This document shows positions 14,251 through 22,256 of a DNA stretch of 64,000 nt, piece by piece. This DNA comes from Flavobacterium sp. ASV13 (GTDB taxonomy: Bacteria > Bacteroidota > Bacteroidia > Flavobacteriales > Flavobacteriaceae), in contig NZ_JQJY01000002.1 of NCBI RefSeq assembly GCF_000745775.1, positions 62,001 to 126,000 of the forward strand. Reading direction: 5' to 3'. Under the pieces are notes generated by a model. The model saw only the letters and a program-made list of their open reading frames with translations. It was not told the DNA's origin and did no database searches. Both the position numbers and the translations under genes were made by a program. How positions within the stretch are numbered: position 1 is the first letter of the stretch; each line of letters begins with the position of its first letter.

Positions 14251-16364
14251 TATTGTGGCTGATGTGGTGCTTTTAACAAATCATTTACCGTTTTCACCGG
14301 ATTAAAAGTTATTAACGGAACAGCAACAAAAATAGTTAACCAATGCGCCATTGAGCCATTCCACAAACCTGGAAGTTCGTAATTCTTTACCGTTTTGCCT
14401 TCAACACTTTTCTCAACTATAAAACCTGCTTTATGATCTACAAACTGCTGCAAATCAAATTTTTGATTTTTGTAATTTCTAATTCCGCAAACTAAATCTA
14501 CTGGATTAAAGTGTGTCGATTCAGCTAAAATCTTAGCCTGTTTTTTATCCGATAAATCAACTTGAGATGTTTCAACAATCTGAAGTGATTTTATTCCTTT
14601 ATTGCTCATAACCCAAAACGGTCCTCCACCTGGTTCTCCTTCATTTTTCACCATCCCACAAACTCTAATCGGACGATCTAAAAGTTCTTTTACTTTGCTG
14701 ATTTTATTCTCAAAAGTGAACATATTGAAATCACTTGAGATTTCGATATTTAACTCTTTAGTCAAAAAAAGAACTATATCATTTAACTCTTTTTCTCCTA
14801 TTTTTTTCTCATCAATCGCATTCAGATAGCCAAAAACCTTTTGTTGTACTTCGATTAAAATTCCCGCCAGTGCTTTTTTATACAAAGTAATTTTGTCGAT
14901 ATGATTCTGAATCACATTATCAATATTTTTAATAAAAATAACATCGGCTTCTAATGTGCTTAAATTCTCAATTAATGCACCATGTCCGCCTGGTCTGAAA
15001 ACCAAAGCTTCATTTTTATCTCTTACCAATCTGTTTTTTGTATCAACAGCAATCGAATCGGTACTTGCGTTTTGATATGAATAACCAATATTTATTTGAA
15101 TTCCAGAAGCCTTCTCTACTTTTTCTTTGAGAACTTCAATTTCTTTTTCGAATAATTCCTGATGCGCTTCGGTTACCGTAAAATGAAGATTAGAAACTTG
15201 ATTTGAAGATGCATAATGCACACATTCGTTCAAATGTTCTTCAATCGGATTTGCGATATGATCTTTATATTTATGAAAAGGCAATACTGCTTTTGGCTTA
15301 TCTGCGAAAGCAAAATGATCCTGTGAAAGCAATGTTTTTATGAAATAATAATTCTTGTAATCTTGCTCTAAATTTTCAAAATCAGGATAAATCGATCTTA
15401 GCTTTTTATCAACTGCCTTAAAAAAAGGAAACTTGTCCATTCCAACAATAAAAATCGGAAGTTCTTTGTCCTTTTGTCTATTTATATAAGCATTTATTGT
15501 CTCTTTTTCAATATCAAAATCATTCAAAAAGGCTCTCAAAAACTTAAACATTCTTGTTGCAGCTCCAGAAGCAGGAACAAATTTTTTAATTTTCAGATTT
15601 TCTTTTTGAGCGTCAAAAAAGGCTGCTTTTCCTTCAAATTCTATTTCTGAAAAAGCCAAAATCCCATTTTCTGTTGTTGCCGGACTTATTAAATTGCTTT
15701 TTGTGATTCCTTTTTTGAAAATTTTTAGTTGTTTCAAAACACTTTCAATAGAAATGCCTTGCTCATAAAGTTGCACAAAATCTTCTGACGAAAAACCACG
15801 TTCTTTAGCAATAGTAAGCTCTTCAATAATTGCGGTTGCTTTTGCTAAACGACTTTCTTTATTTCCTGAAAGAATTATAAAAGGCTTCTTTGTCTGTATC
15901 AAACTTTGTTTAAAAACAGAAAAAACAGTTTCTCTTCCGTCTGGTGTATCTCTAATATCATCTTTTTCCCAAGGAACATCAATATCTGTCAGGAAAAATA
16001 AATCATATTCGTGTTCCAGCGCTGCCTCATTTAAAAGCGGATCACAGAAACCGTAATACATTTCAGAGAAAACTTTGGTCACCATCAAATTCGTATCGCA
16101 GAACAAATATTTTTTTGCCTGAGAAAGTTTTTCATTTTCCAATGCAGTTTGTCCGTATGCAATAGGCATCATATCATCAGCAACGCAAATATGCTGATTT
16201 TCCTCCCATTTTTCTTGTAAATAGTCACGTGCAAACTCGGGAACCCATTCGGTTTCGTAATATTCTGCAAGCTGTTTTGCTAAAGTTGTTTTGCCTGTAC
16301 TTTCAGGCCCAAACAAAGCAATTTTTATGATAGTTGTTTTTTGCTGTCTAAGATTTTTCTCCAT
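14250..16364 (-). CDS. NadR-like kinase fused to a DUF4301 domain
   Basis: A 704-residue two-domain protein. Residues 1-190 resemble the ribosylnicotinamide kinase domain of NadR: Walker A GPESTGKT (19-26), VPEFARDYL, FCDTNLMVT and FFLTDIDVPWEKDDIRDTP. Residues 192-704 are DUF4301. Its PASGAATRMFK (264-274), RPGGHGAL (457-464) and IKNIDNV (478-484) look like the nucleotide-binding, substrate and metal loops of sugar-nucleotidyltransferase folds; this is my inference. The ATG at 16364 is preferred; it overlaps the pnuC end by 40 bases, while an extension upstream would run through pnuC out of frame. Neighbours suggest vitamin salvage (nicotinamide riboside or thiamine). Confidence 0.82.
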   Translation of the reverse strand: MEKNLRQQKTTIIKIALFGPESTGKTTLAKQLAEYYETEWVPEFARDYLQEKWEENQHICVADDMMPIAYGQTALENEKLSQAKKYLFCDTNLMVTKVFSEMYYGFCDPLLNEAALEHEYDLFFLTDIDVPWEKDDIRDTPDGRETVFSVFKQSLIQTKKPFIILSGNKESRLAKATAIIEELTIAKERGFSSEDFVQLYEQGISIESVLKQLKIFKKGITKSNLISPATTENGILAFSEIEFEGKAAFFDAQKENLKIKKFVPASGAATRMFKFLRAFLNDFDIEKETINAYINRQKDKELPIFIVGMDKFPFFKAVDKKLRSIYPDFENLEQDYKNYYFIKTLLSQDHFAFADKPKAVLPFHKYKDHIANPIEEHLNECVHYASSNQVSNLHFTVTEAHQELFEKEIEVLKEKVEKASGIQINIGYSYQNASTDSIAVDTKNRLVRDKNEALVFRPGGHGALIENLSTLEADVIFIKNIDNVIQNHIDKITLYKKALAGILIEVQQKVFGYLNAIDEKKIGEKELNDIVLFLTKELNIEISSDFNMFTFENKISKVKELLDRPIRVCGMVKNEGEPGGGPFWVMSNKGIKSLQIVETSQVDLSDKKQAKILAESTHFNPVDLVCGIRNYKNQKFDLQQFVDHKAGFIVEKSVEGKTVKNYELPGLWNGSMAHWLTIFVAVPLITFNPVKTVNDLLKAPHQPQ

Positions 16365-16948
16365 TCTAAATAAGCTGAAATAGCCAAAATTGTAAAAATT
16401 AAATATTGAAGTGACAGCATCCCTAAGCCGCGATAAGCATAAAGAGGCACAACAATTATATCGCCAATAATCCAAAGTGTCCAGTTTTCGATTTTTTTTC
16501 TGGCCATGTACCACATTCCCGCAAAAAATATTCCTGACGAAATCATATCGACATAATTGTCTGGATTGATTGTATAGTCAAAATATTTATAAATGCCGAA
16601 AACTACAAAAACGGTTACAATAAATAGTACGATTCCGATTATTTTTTCATTAAAACTTGTACGAGTTATAGGTAAATTATCCTCAACTGAACCGCCACGC
16701 GCCCATACATACCAGCCATAAATACTCATAATGGAGAAATAACCATTGATAATCATATCGCCAATATAACCCGCGATGTATAGCAAATACACTGAAATTA
16801 CTGTTGCGATAAGTCCCGTTGGATACACCCAGATATTTTCTTTTTTAGCAAACCAAACGCTTAAAATCCCGCAGACAAAAACTAAAAATTCTAAAATAAT
16901 ATGCCATAGTGGAGCATTCTTATAATTTTCGAAAAAAAAATCTATCAT
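16325..16948 (-). CDS. PnuC/PnuT-family vitamin transporter
   Basis: A 207-residue inner-membrane protein with about seven hydrophobic helices. IYGWYVWARGG (W79, W82) gives the WxxW motif that lines the PnuC substrate channel. PnuC-type transporters move nicotinamide riboside by facilitated diffusion and rely on a cytosolic kinase to trap the substrate; PnuT members carry thiamine. The gene is coupled to a NadR-like kinase, and a TPP-riboswitch TonB receptor lies 2.7 kb downstream on the same strand. Sequence alone does not separate the two substrates. It starts 23 bases after the GGGP synthase gene. Confidence 0.88.
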   Translation of the reverse strand: MIDFFFENYKNAPLWHIILEFLVFVCGILSVWFAKKENIWVYPTGLIATVISVYLLYIAGYIGDMIINGYFSIMSIYGWYVWARGGSVEDNLPITRTSFNEKIIGIVLFIVTVFVVFGIYKYFDYTINPDNYVDMISSGIFFAGMWYMARKKIENWTLWIIGDIIVVPLYAYRGLGMLSLQYLIFTILAISAYLEWRKILDSKKQLS

Positions 16949-16971
16949 TTGGTTAAACTGTTTTTGGTTTT

Positions 16972-17700
16972 TTATGATTCAAAAAAATGGCTGTCGTTTT
17001 CAAAAGCAGTTCCAATAACTACTAAATCTGCGCCGGCTTTATGTGCGTTTTGAATTCCGTGCAAATCTACAATTCCTCCGCCAACAATTATAGGAATTTC
17101 TATATTTTGCGCAATTAACTGTATCATTTCCAGAGGAACTGCATTTTTAGCGCCACTTCCGGCCTCTAAATACATTAATTTATTTCCTAGCATTTCGCCC
17201 GCTTGTGCAGTAGCCAAAACCAAATCGAAATTTTCACGGTTTAGCGGTTTTGTTTTACTAACGCGTGCAACTGCAGTTTCATTGCCGCTTTCAATCAAAA
17301 TATAGCCTGTAGAAATTACTTCAAGATTTGTTTTTTTCAGAATTGGCGCCGCCTGAACCTGATATTCAATCAAATAATCCGGATTTCTGCCTGATAATAA
17401 TGACAGAAATAAAATAGCATCGGCCTGAGGTGAAATCTGCGACGGATCGCCTGGGAATATAACAACCGGAAGTTTTGTTTTTTGTTTTAACTGCGCAATC
17501 AAATCTTCTAAAATTGTAGCTTGCACAATGCTGCCTCCAACAAAAATATGTGTAGCAGGAGACTGATTTATTTTATCTATTAAATGATCCAAGTTTTCCA
17601 AAACAATTTTATCAGGATCTAAAAGAACTGCCAACAATTTGCGACCCTCTTTTTTGGCTTCTAAAATCTGTTGATGGATATTAACTATTTTTTGCTGCAT
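16972..17700 (-). CDS. Geranylgeranylglyceryl/heptaprenylglyceryl phosphate synthase
   Basis: A 242-residue TIM-barrel enzyme of the PcrB/GGGPS family, joining a polyprenyl diphosphate to sn-glycerol 1-phosphate by an ether bond. Motifs include LLAVLLDPDK, THIFVGGSIV, LEAGSGAKNAVP and the phosphate-binding IIVGGGI plus ADLVVIGTAFEN. Archaea use such enzymes for membrane lipids; in Bacteroidota group II members exist but the final lipid is poorly known. The gene heads the minus-strand run pnuC, kinase-DUF4301, arfB. No glycerol 1-phosphate dehydrogenase is visible nearby. Confidence 0.9.
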   Translation of the reverse strand: MQQKIVNIHQQILEAKKEGRKLLAVLLDPDKIVLENLDHLIDKINQSPATHIFVGGSIVQATILEDLIAQLKQKTKLPVVIFPGDPSQISPQADAILFLSLLSGRNPDYLIEYQVQAAPILKKTNLEVISTGYILIESGNETAVARVSKTKPLNRENFDLVLATAQAGEMLGNKLMYLEAGSGAKNAVPLEMIQLIAQNIEIPIIVGGGIVDLHGIQNAHKAGADLVVIGTAFENDSHFFES

Positions 17701-17752
17701 AATGGCCGTAAAAGTAAAAGTTTTTAATATAGAAGAACTATTTTGAATAAAT

Positions 17753-17760
17753 TATATTTG
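17753..17760 (+). promoter_or_regulatory. -7 box TATATTTG before the Crp/Fnr gene
   Basis: TATATTTG at 17753-17760 matches TAnnTTTG; a second match, TACTTTTG, follows at 17767-17774. Either could serve the Crp/Fnr gene starting at 17795, so there may be two start sites. Confidence 0.5.
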
Positions 17761-17794
17761 TACAGCTACTTTTGATAACCAATGAAACAAATGT

Positions 17795-18391
17795 ATGATT
17801 GCTCCTGAATTATTAGAAAAATATGGCGTTGTAAAGAAGTCTTTCGACAAAAATGAAATTATTTTTGAAGAAGGAATTTTTCCTGCTAATTATTATCAGA
17901 TTCTTTCTGGCGAAGTCAAAATGAGCAATTATAATGATGAGGGACGTGAATTTATTCAGGGAATATTTTACAAAGAACAATCTTTCGGCGAACCTCCTTT
18001 GTTTTTAAACCAAAAGTATCCTGCAAATGCAATTGCTGTTGATAACAGCGAAATTCTTCTTCTTCCAAAATCAAACTTTATGAAACTGTTGGAAGAAAAT
18101 CCAAAAATAAGTATCAAAATAATCGAGAATCTAGCACAGCGATTGTACTATAAATCCGTTATGGCTGCAGAGATTTCAACGCAGGAACCAGAACATCGGG
18201 TTTTAAAATTAATCGATCACGGAATTGCTTATTTCAATTTCAAAAAAGATGCAAACGGCTACCTCATCAATTTTACCCGACAACAAATTGGAGATTTGAC
18301 CGGATTACGTGTTGAAACGGTAATCAGAACAATAAAAAATTTGGAAAAAAAAGGCGAATTGAAGATTATAAACCGAAAAGTATATCGATAA
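17795..18391 (+). CDS. Crp/Fnr-family transcriptional regulator
   Basis: A 198-residue regulator: cyclic-nucleotide-binding-like beta roll (about 10-115, with FEEGIFPANYYQILSGEVK), a dimerisation helix, and a C-terminal winged HTH (about 150-198, FTRQQIGDLTGLRVETVIRT). The protein contains no cysteine, so it cannot carry an FNR-type iron-sulfur cluster; heme, nitric oxide or another ligand is possible. It is followed by a divergence-free gap holding an FNR-like palindrome and then a membrane protein and a truncated hemoglobin, which it probably activates under low oxygen or nitrosative stress. Confidence 0.9.
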   Translation: MIAPELLEKYGVVKKSFDKNEIIFEEGIFPANYYQILSGEVKMSNYNDEGREFIQGIFYKEQSFGEPPLFLNQKYPANAIAVDNSEILLLPKSNFMKLLEENPKISIKIIENLAQRLYYKSVMAAEISTQEPEHRVLKLIDHGIAYFNFKKDANGYLINFTRQQIGDLTGLRVETVIRTIKNLEKKGELKIINRKVYR

Positions 18392-18404
18392 AAAAGTTCT
18401 TGTT

Positions 18405-18422
18405 TTATGATTAAAATCATAA
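18405..18422 (+). promoter_or_regulatory. FNR-like palindromic operator
   Basis: TTATGATTAAAATCATAA is a perfect 18-base palindrome with half-sites TGAT and ATCA spaced by four bases, the layout of Crp/Fnr sites. Its centre lies about 42 bases before the start predicted from the -7 box at 18444-18451, the class II activation position. The Crp/Fnr gene just upstream is the obvious candidate binder. Confidence 0.65.
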
Positions 18423-18443
18423 AACCGAGCAGTATAGTGCCTG

Positions 18444-18451
18444 TACCTTTG
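18444..18451 (+). promoter_or_regulatory. -7 box TACCTTTG of the membrane protein-hemoglobin unit
   Basis: TACCTTTG matches TAnnTTTG, 23 bases before the ATG at 18474. No -33 element is seen, and the palindrome occupies that side, which is consistent with an activator-dependent promoter. Confidence 0.6.
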
Positions 18452-18473
18452 TTGGTATAAAAATCACAATATC

Positions 18474-18761
18474 ATGACACTATATCAATCAACATTCGAC
18501 ATTTTTAACAAAAATTACATGGGTTCTGCTGCAATGGCAGTAATTGGTCAAAGCTGTTTAGGCGGCGCTGCAGCAATGTACGTTTTATCTAACGGAACTT
18601 CTATTTTTCAAATGATTCAGCTGGCTATTATCGTTTTAGCTTGTATCTTTGTAAACACTTCAATTTTGGCACAAATGAAACACAAGGTAGTTTTTAACCT
18701 TTTGATTCTGAGTTCAGTTTTAAGTGTATTGTTTATTTTATTAAATACTCTCATTCTGTGA
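18474..18761 (+). CDS. Small membrane protein linked to truncated hemoglobin
   Basis: A 95-residue protein with three probable transmembrane helices (about 17-38, 43-65, 72-94) and short polar loops. I recognise no family. GSAAMAVIGQSCLGGAAAM is a Gly/Ala-rich helix suited to tight packing. The gene shares GTGA with the hemoglobin start downstream (4-base overlap), so the two proteins are translationally coupled. Location behind a Crp/Fnr site suggests a role in oxygen, nitric-oxide or respiratory stress. Confidence 0.75.
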   Translation: MTLYQSTFDIFNKNYMGSAAMAVIGQSCLGGAAAMYVLSNGTSIFQMIQLAIIVLACIFVNTSILAQMKHKVVFNLLILSSVLSVLFILLNTLIL

Positions 18762-19156
18762 AAAAGCAAATAGAAAATAGAGATGATGTTTCGCTTCTAG
18801 TGCATCAGTTCTATGCTAAAATAAGAGCCGATGAAGAAATCGGCTTTTATTTTAATAAAATGATTTCTGATTGGGATGCGCATCTCGAAAAACTGACTGA
18901 TTTTTGGGAAACTAATTTATTTGCGATTCGCAAGTATAAAGGAAATCCGCATGCAGTTCATAATGAGGTTGACGAACATTTTGGAGGAAAAATCACGGCA
19001 AATGAATTCGGAATTTGGCTGAATCATTGGTTCCAGACTATCGACGAACATTTTGAAGGTGAAAATGCTAATACATTAAAAAGACGCGCCCGAAAAATGA
19101 GCACTTTCCTGTATATGAGTATGTTTCAGCATCGAAAAAAAGAGAGCGAAGTTTAA
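18758..19156 (+). CDS. Group III truncated hemoglobin
   Basis: A 132-residue heme protein of the truncated globin group III. LTDFWETNLF (46-55) and YKGNPHAVH (60-68) are diagnostic, with H68 as likely proximal heme ligand. F30-Y31 lie in the B helix, where a tyrosine stabilises bound ligand. Group III globins in other bacteria are induced by nitric oxide. The start is GTG, overlapping the stop of the membrane gene. It completes the apparent Crp/Fnr-controlled unit. Confidence 0.92.
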   Translation: MKKQIENRDDVSLLVHQFYAKIRADEEIGFYFNKMISDWDAHLEKLTDFWETNLFAIRKYKGNPHAVHNEVDEHFGGKITANEFGIWLNHWFQTIDEHFEGENANTLKRRARKMSTFLYMSMFQHRKKESEV

Positions 19157-19183
19157 ATTGAAAACTGCTACTGAAACTAAAGT

Positions 19184-19834
19184 CTATTTTTCAAAAGCAT
19201 AAACCAAAGTAAACTTACCTTCAAAATTATCTGATTTTATTTCTTCATAATGCACATTAAAATCTTTTACCAAAACATCAAAATGAAGACTTGCCTCGGT
19301 TTGACCTTCATTCAAAGAAAAGTTTTTGACTTTGATATGATCTTTAAAACTGATTCCTTTTTCGTTTCTGATTTTAAAGATTGCTTCTTTGGCTCCCCAA
19401 ATCACGGTAAGTTTTTTTATGTAATCTTCTTTTGATGACGGATCTAAATATTCACTTTCATAATCCGTAAATTTATCCCCGATTCGAATAATTTTTTCAC
19501 GCTGCAATTCCATGTCAATTCCTACCGTTTCATGGCTTATGATAATAGCTGCAAAATGGTACGAATGCGTTATTGAAATATGATTGTGACAATCAAAATA
19601 AGGTTTCCCGAATTCGTCGTAATGCAAATCTTTATCGGTAAAACCCATTTCCTGGATCAGCATTCGAACGCTCAAAAAAGCACGCTGATGCATTTGAGAT
19701 TTCATTCCATCCAGTCTTTTTTTTGTTTTCTCCTTCAAAACAACTTTGCCTAATAATTCCTCAAAAGATTCGGTTATTTCCCAAATTAAGATTTTAGTGG
19801 TTTCGTTGAATTGTATGGTTTGAAATAAAGGCAT
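19184..19834 (-). CDS. 4'-phosphopantetheinyl transferase (Sfp type)
   Basis: It transfers the phosphopantetheine arm of CoA to carrier-protein serines. In the 216 residues are ISITHSYHFAA (86-96), VGIDMELQ (104-111; D107 and E109 bind Mg2+) and WGAKEAIFK (146-154; E150). This is the Sfp rather than the short AcpS form. The ATG at 19834 (MPLFQTIQF) is preferred, since the 27 codons upstream derive from an intergenic ATTATGA repeat and spell low-complexity sequence. The gene stands alone, convergent with the hemoglobin unit. Confidence 0.9.
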   Translation of the reverse strand: MPLFQTIQFNETTKILIWEITESFEELLGKVVLKEKTKKRLDGMKSQMHQRAFLSVRMLIQEMGFTDKDLHYDEFGKPYFDCHNHISITHSYHFAAIIISHETVGIDMELQREKIIRIGDKFTDYESEYLDPSSKEDYIKKLTVIWGAKEAIFKIRNEKGISFKDHIKVKNFSLNEGQTEASLHFDVLVKDFNVHYEEIKSDNFEGKFTLVYAFEK

Positions 19835-19871
19835 TTTATAATTATGAATTATGAGTTGTGAATTATGAGTT

Positions 19872-20008
19872 TTTAAACCATGTAAGTGATGTTCGAAATA
19901 TAACTGCTGGTTCAAAAAAATGTATTAAGTAAATTTAAGCAATTCGAAACAAAGCACATTACAAAGAATCCTTTTTTAAATGAACTTATATCACTTATAT
20001 GGTTTAAA
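19872..20008. repeat. Element bounded by inverted TTTAAACCATATAAGTGAT copies
   Basis: TTTAAACCATGTAAGTGAT (19872-19890) and the complement of TTTAAACCATATAAGTGAT (19990-20008) differ at one base and face each other 99 bases apart between the divergent phosphopantetheinyl transferase and ahcY genes. Adjacent to the left copy are tandem ATTATGAGTT-like units (19840-19870). It resembles a small non-coding repeat element. Confidence 0.6.
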
Positions 20009-20095
20009 TCATTTTATAAACTAATATTCTAAAGATTAAGAATTTAAAGATTTCACAAATCTTAGAGAAAGTAGTAAAAATAAAAAGCTATTCCT

Positions 20096-20103
20096 TAAAT
20101 TTG
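20096..20103 (+). promoter_or_regulatory. -7 box TAAATTTG for ahcY
   Basis: TAAATTTG matches TAnnTTTG and lies 33 bases before the ahcY ATG. Confidence 0.55.
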
Positions 20104-20136
20104 CAAAAATTTTACAATTATACAAATATAATATAA

Positions 20137-21453
20137 ATGAGTACATCGACTACGCCTTATGTGGCTTTCAAAGTAAAAGACATTTCTCTAGCGGCTTGGG
20201 GAAGAAAAGAAATTGAATTAGCTGAAGCTGAAATGCCAGGTTTAATGGCACTTCGCGCTGAATATAAAGACGAACAACCTCTTGCAGGTGCTCGTATCGC
20301 TGGATGTTTGCACATGACAATTCAGACTGCAGTTTTAATCGAAACTTTAATCGCTCTAGGTGCTGAAGTTACTTGGTCTTCTTGTAACATTTTCTCTACT
20401 CAGGATCAGGCTGCTGCTGCTATTGCTGCTGCCGGAATTTCAGTTTACGCTTGGAAAGGTCTTGATGAAGAGTCATTTGACTGGTGTATTGAACAAACTT
20501 TATTCTTTGGTGAAGACAGAAAACCATTGAACATGATTCTTGACGACGGTGGAGATTTAACTAATATGGTTATTGATCGTTACCCAGAATTAGTTCCTGG
20601 AATTAAAGGTCTTTCTGAAGAAACTACAACTGGTGTTCACAGACTTTACGAAAGAGTAAAAGCTGGAACTCTTCCAATGCCTGCAATCAACATTAATGAC
20701 TCTGTTACTAAATCTAAATTTGATAACAAATACGGATGTAAAGAATCTGCTGTAGATGCTGTACGTCGTGCAACTGACTTAATGTTAGCTGGAAAAAGAG
20801 TTGTTGTTTGTGGATACGGTGACGTTGGAAAAGGAACTGCTGCTTCTTTCAGAGGTGCTGGTTCTATTGTAACTGTTACTGAAATTGACCCAATTTGTGC
20901 TTTACAAGCTGCAATGGACGGTTATGAAGTTAAAAAATTAAACACTGTAATTGCTAATGCTGATATCATCATTACAACTACAGGAAATAAAGATATCGTT
21001 CTTGGAGAGCACTTCGAGCAAATGAAAGACAAAACTGTTGTTTGTAACATCGGACACTTTGATAACGAAATTGATATGGCTTGGTTGAACAAAAACCACG
21101 GTGCATCTAAAATCGAAATCAAACCACAAGTTGACAAATATACAATCGCTGGAAAAGATATCATCATTTTGGCTGAAGGTCGTTTAGTAAATCTTGGTTG
21201 TGCTACAGGTCACCCAAGTTTTGTAATGAGTAACTCATTCACAAACCAAACTTTGGCTCAAATCGAATTATGGAAAAACAGCGCTGCTTACAACAACGAC
21301 GTTTACATGTTGCCAAAACATTTAGATGAAAAAGTTGCTGCTTTGCACTTAGCTAAATTAGGCGTTGAACTTGAAGTTTTAAGAGAAGATCAAGCTGCTT
21401 ACATTGGTGTTGAAGTTCAAGGTCCATTCAAACCAGAGTACTACAGATACTAA
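20137..21453 (+). CDS. ahcY: Adenosylhomocysteinase
   Basis: It hydrolyses S-adenosylhomocysteine to adenosine and homocysteine, keeping the methylation cycle running. The 438 residues are full length. Visible are [17 protein letters not shown] and [19 protein letters not shown] in the substrate domain, the NAD loop [10 protein letters not shown], and the C-terminal FKPEYYRY that completes the partner NAD site. Codon use is strongly biased toward a few codons, as in highly expressed genes. It is monocistronic with its own promoter box and hairpin. Confidence 0.98.
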   Translation: MSTSTTPYVAFKVKDISLAAWGRKEIELAEAEMPGLMALRAEYKDEQPLAGARIAGCLHMTIQTAVLIETLIALGAEVTWSSCNIFSTQDQAAAAIAAAGISVYAWKGLDEESFDWCIEQTLFFGEDRKPLNMILDDGGDLTNMVIDRYPELVPGIKGLSEETTTGVHRLYERVKAGTLPMPAININDSVTKSKFDNKYGCKESAVDAVRRATDLMLAGKRVVVCGYGDVGKGTAASFRGAGSIVTVTEIDPICALQAAMDGYEVKKLNTVIANADIIITTTGNKDIVLGEHFEQMKDKTVVCNIGHFDNEIDMAWLNKNHGASKIEIKPQVDKYTIAGKDIIILAEGRLVNLGCATGHPSFVMSNSFTNQTLAQIELWKNSAAYNNDVYMLPKHLDEKVAALHLAKLGVELEVLREDQAAYIGVEVQGPFKPEYYRY

Positions 21454-21493
21454 TCTATTTTAGATTTAAGATCTTTAGATCTAATTACATATT

Positions 21494-21533
21494 CAAACCC
21501 GACAGGTTTTAAAACCTGTCAGGTTTTGTTTTT
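21494..21533 (+). terminator. Terminator of ahcY
   Basis: CAAACCCGACAGGTTTT and AAAACCTGTCAGGTTTTG arms followed by T residues. It resembles the hairpin at 22092-22127 in sequence, so both belong to one hairpin family. Confidence 0.8.
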
Positions 21534-21581
21534 AATTTAAATTAATTGACCCATTTTTTCTGTTTTTATTAAATATAAATA

Positions 21582-21589
21582 TATTTTTG
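21582..21589 (+). promoter_or_regulatory. -7 box TATTTTTG before the coiled-coil protein gene
   Basis: TATTTTTG matches TAnnTTTG, 20 bases before the ATG at 21609, so the leader would be very short. Confidence 0.5.
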
Positions 21590-21608
21590 GGACACCAAAA
21601 ACCAATTA

Positions 21609-22082
21609 ATGAAAACACGTTTTATTCTATTACTATTATTAATCTTTGCATTTCCTTTTTTTGCAATTGCCCAAAATTCTGATATGTCTAAACCTGAATT
21701 GCAACACACCATGTATCCATGGATGGAGCCAAAACTTCCTAAAAAAATAGATAGCAACAAAAACCTTTATAAAGGTAAAGTACAAAGAGCAAAAAACAGA
21801 CTTGCAAGAGAAGAACAAAAACTTATAAAACTTGGGCAAAAAGAATGGGAAATAGAATTGGATTTAAGAGCGCAGCTTGAAAATCTGAGACAACTTGAAA
21901 ATTCTACAGAAAAAAGTGACGATCCCGATCATCAAAAAAAAATTGAAAAAACCAAAATACAAATAGCTAAATCTCAGGAAAAGTTAAATAAGGCTAAAAC
22001 TGAAGTTGCATTAAGCACCAAAATACTTAATGACTGTGAAATAGCCTTAAAGGATGCCAGACTTGTAAAATACGGTTCTTAA
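21609..22082 (+). CDS. Periplasmic coiled-coil protein, unknown function
   Basis: A 157-residue protein with a signal peptide (1-21, ending FAIAQ). The mature part begins with a Pro/Met-rich segment (HTMYPWMEPKLPKK) and continues as a highly charged helix from about residue 50 to the end, with heptad-like spacing of Leu and Ile, so a coiled coil is likely. Lys and Glu dominate. No family is recognised. It has its own promoter box and a terminator, and no functional clue comes from ahcY or the patatin gene. Confidence 0.7.
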   Translation: MKTRFILLLLLIFAFPFFAIAQNSDMSKPELQHTMYPWMEPKLPKKIDSNKNLYKGKVQRAKNRLAREEQKLIKLGQKEWEIELDLRAQLENLRQLENSTEKSDDPDHQKKIEKTKIQIAKSQEKLNKAKTEVALSTKILNDCEIALKDARLVKYGS

Positions 22083-22091
22083 AAAATATTT

Positions 22092-22131
22092 CAAACCCGA
22101 CAGCTTTTAAAAATCTGTCGGGTTTTGTTTT
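22092..22131 (+). terminator. Terminator of the coiled-coil protein gene
   Basis: AAACCCGACAG and CTGTCGGGTTT arms with a short loop and a following T run, nine bases after the stop. Confidence 0.82.
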
Positions 22132-22256
22132 TTGATGACCAATTTGTTCGAAATAGAAAAAAGATTTTATCAAAAAATATACTTTGTAAAGAATAACTGC
22201 TTAATTTTAAGAATTCAAATAAGTTACTATTTCTCAACTACATAAATACTGTACTA

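Noticed and set aside
16365..16514. N-terminal extension of the kinase-DUF4301 protein
   Set aside because: It would overlap pnuC by 190 bases in another frame and adds Cys-rich, non-family sequence; ATG at 16364 places Walker A about 19 residues in.
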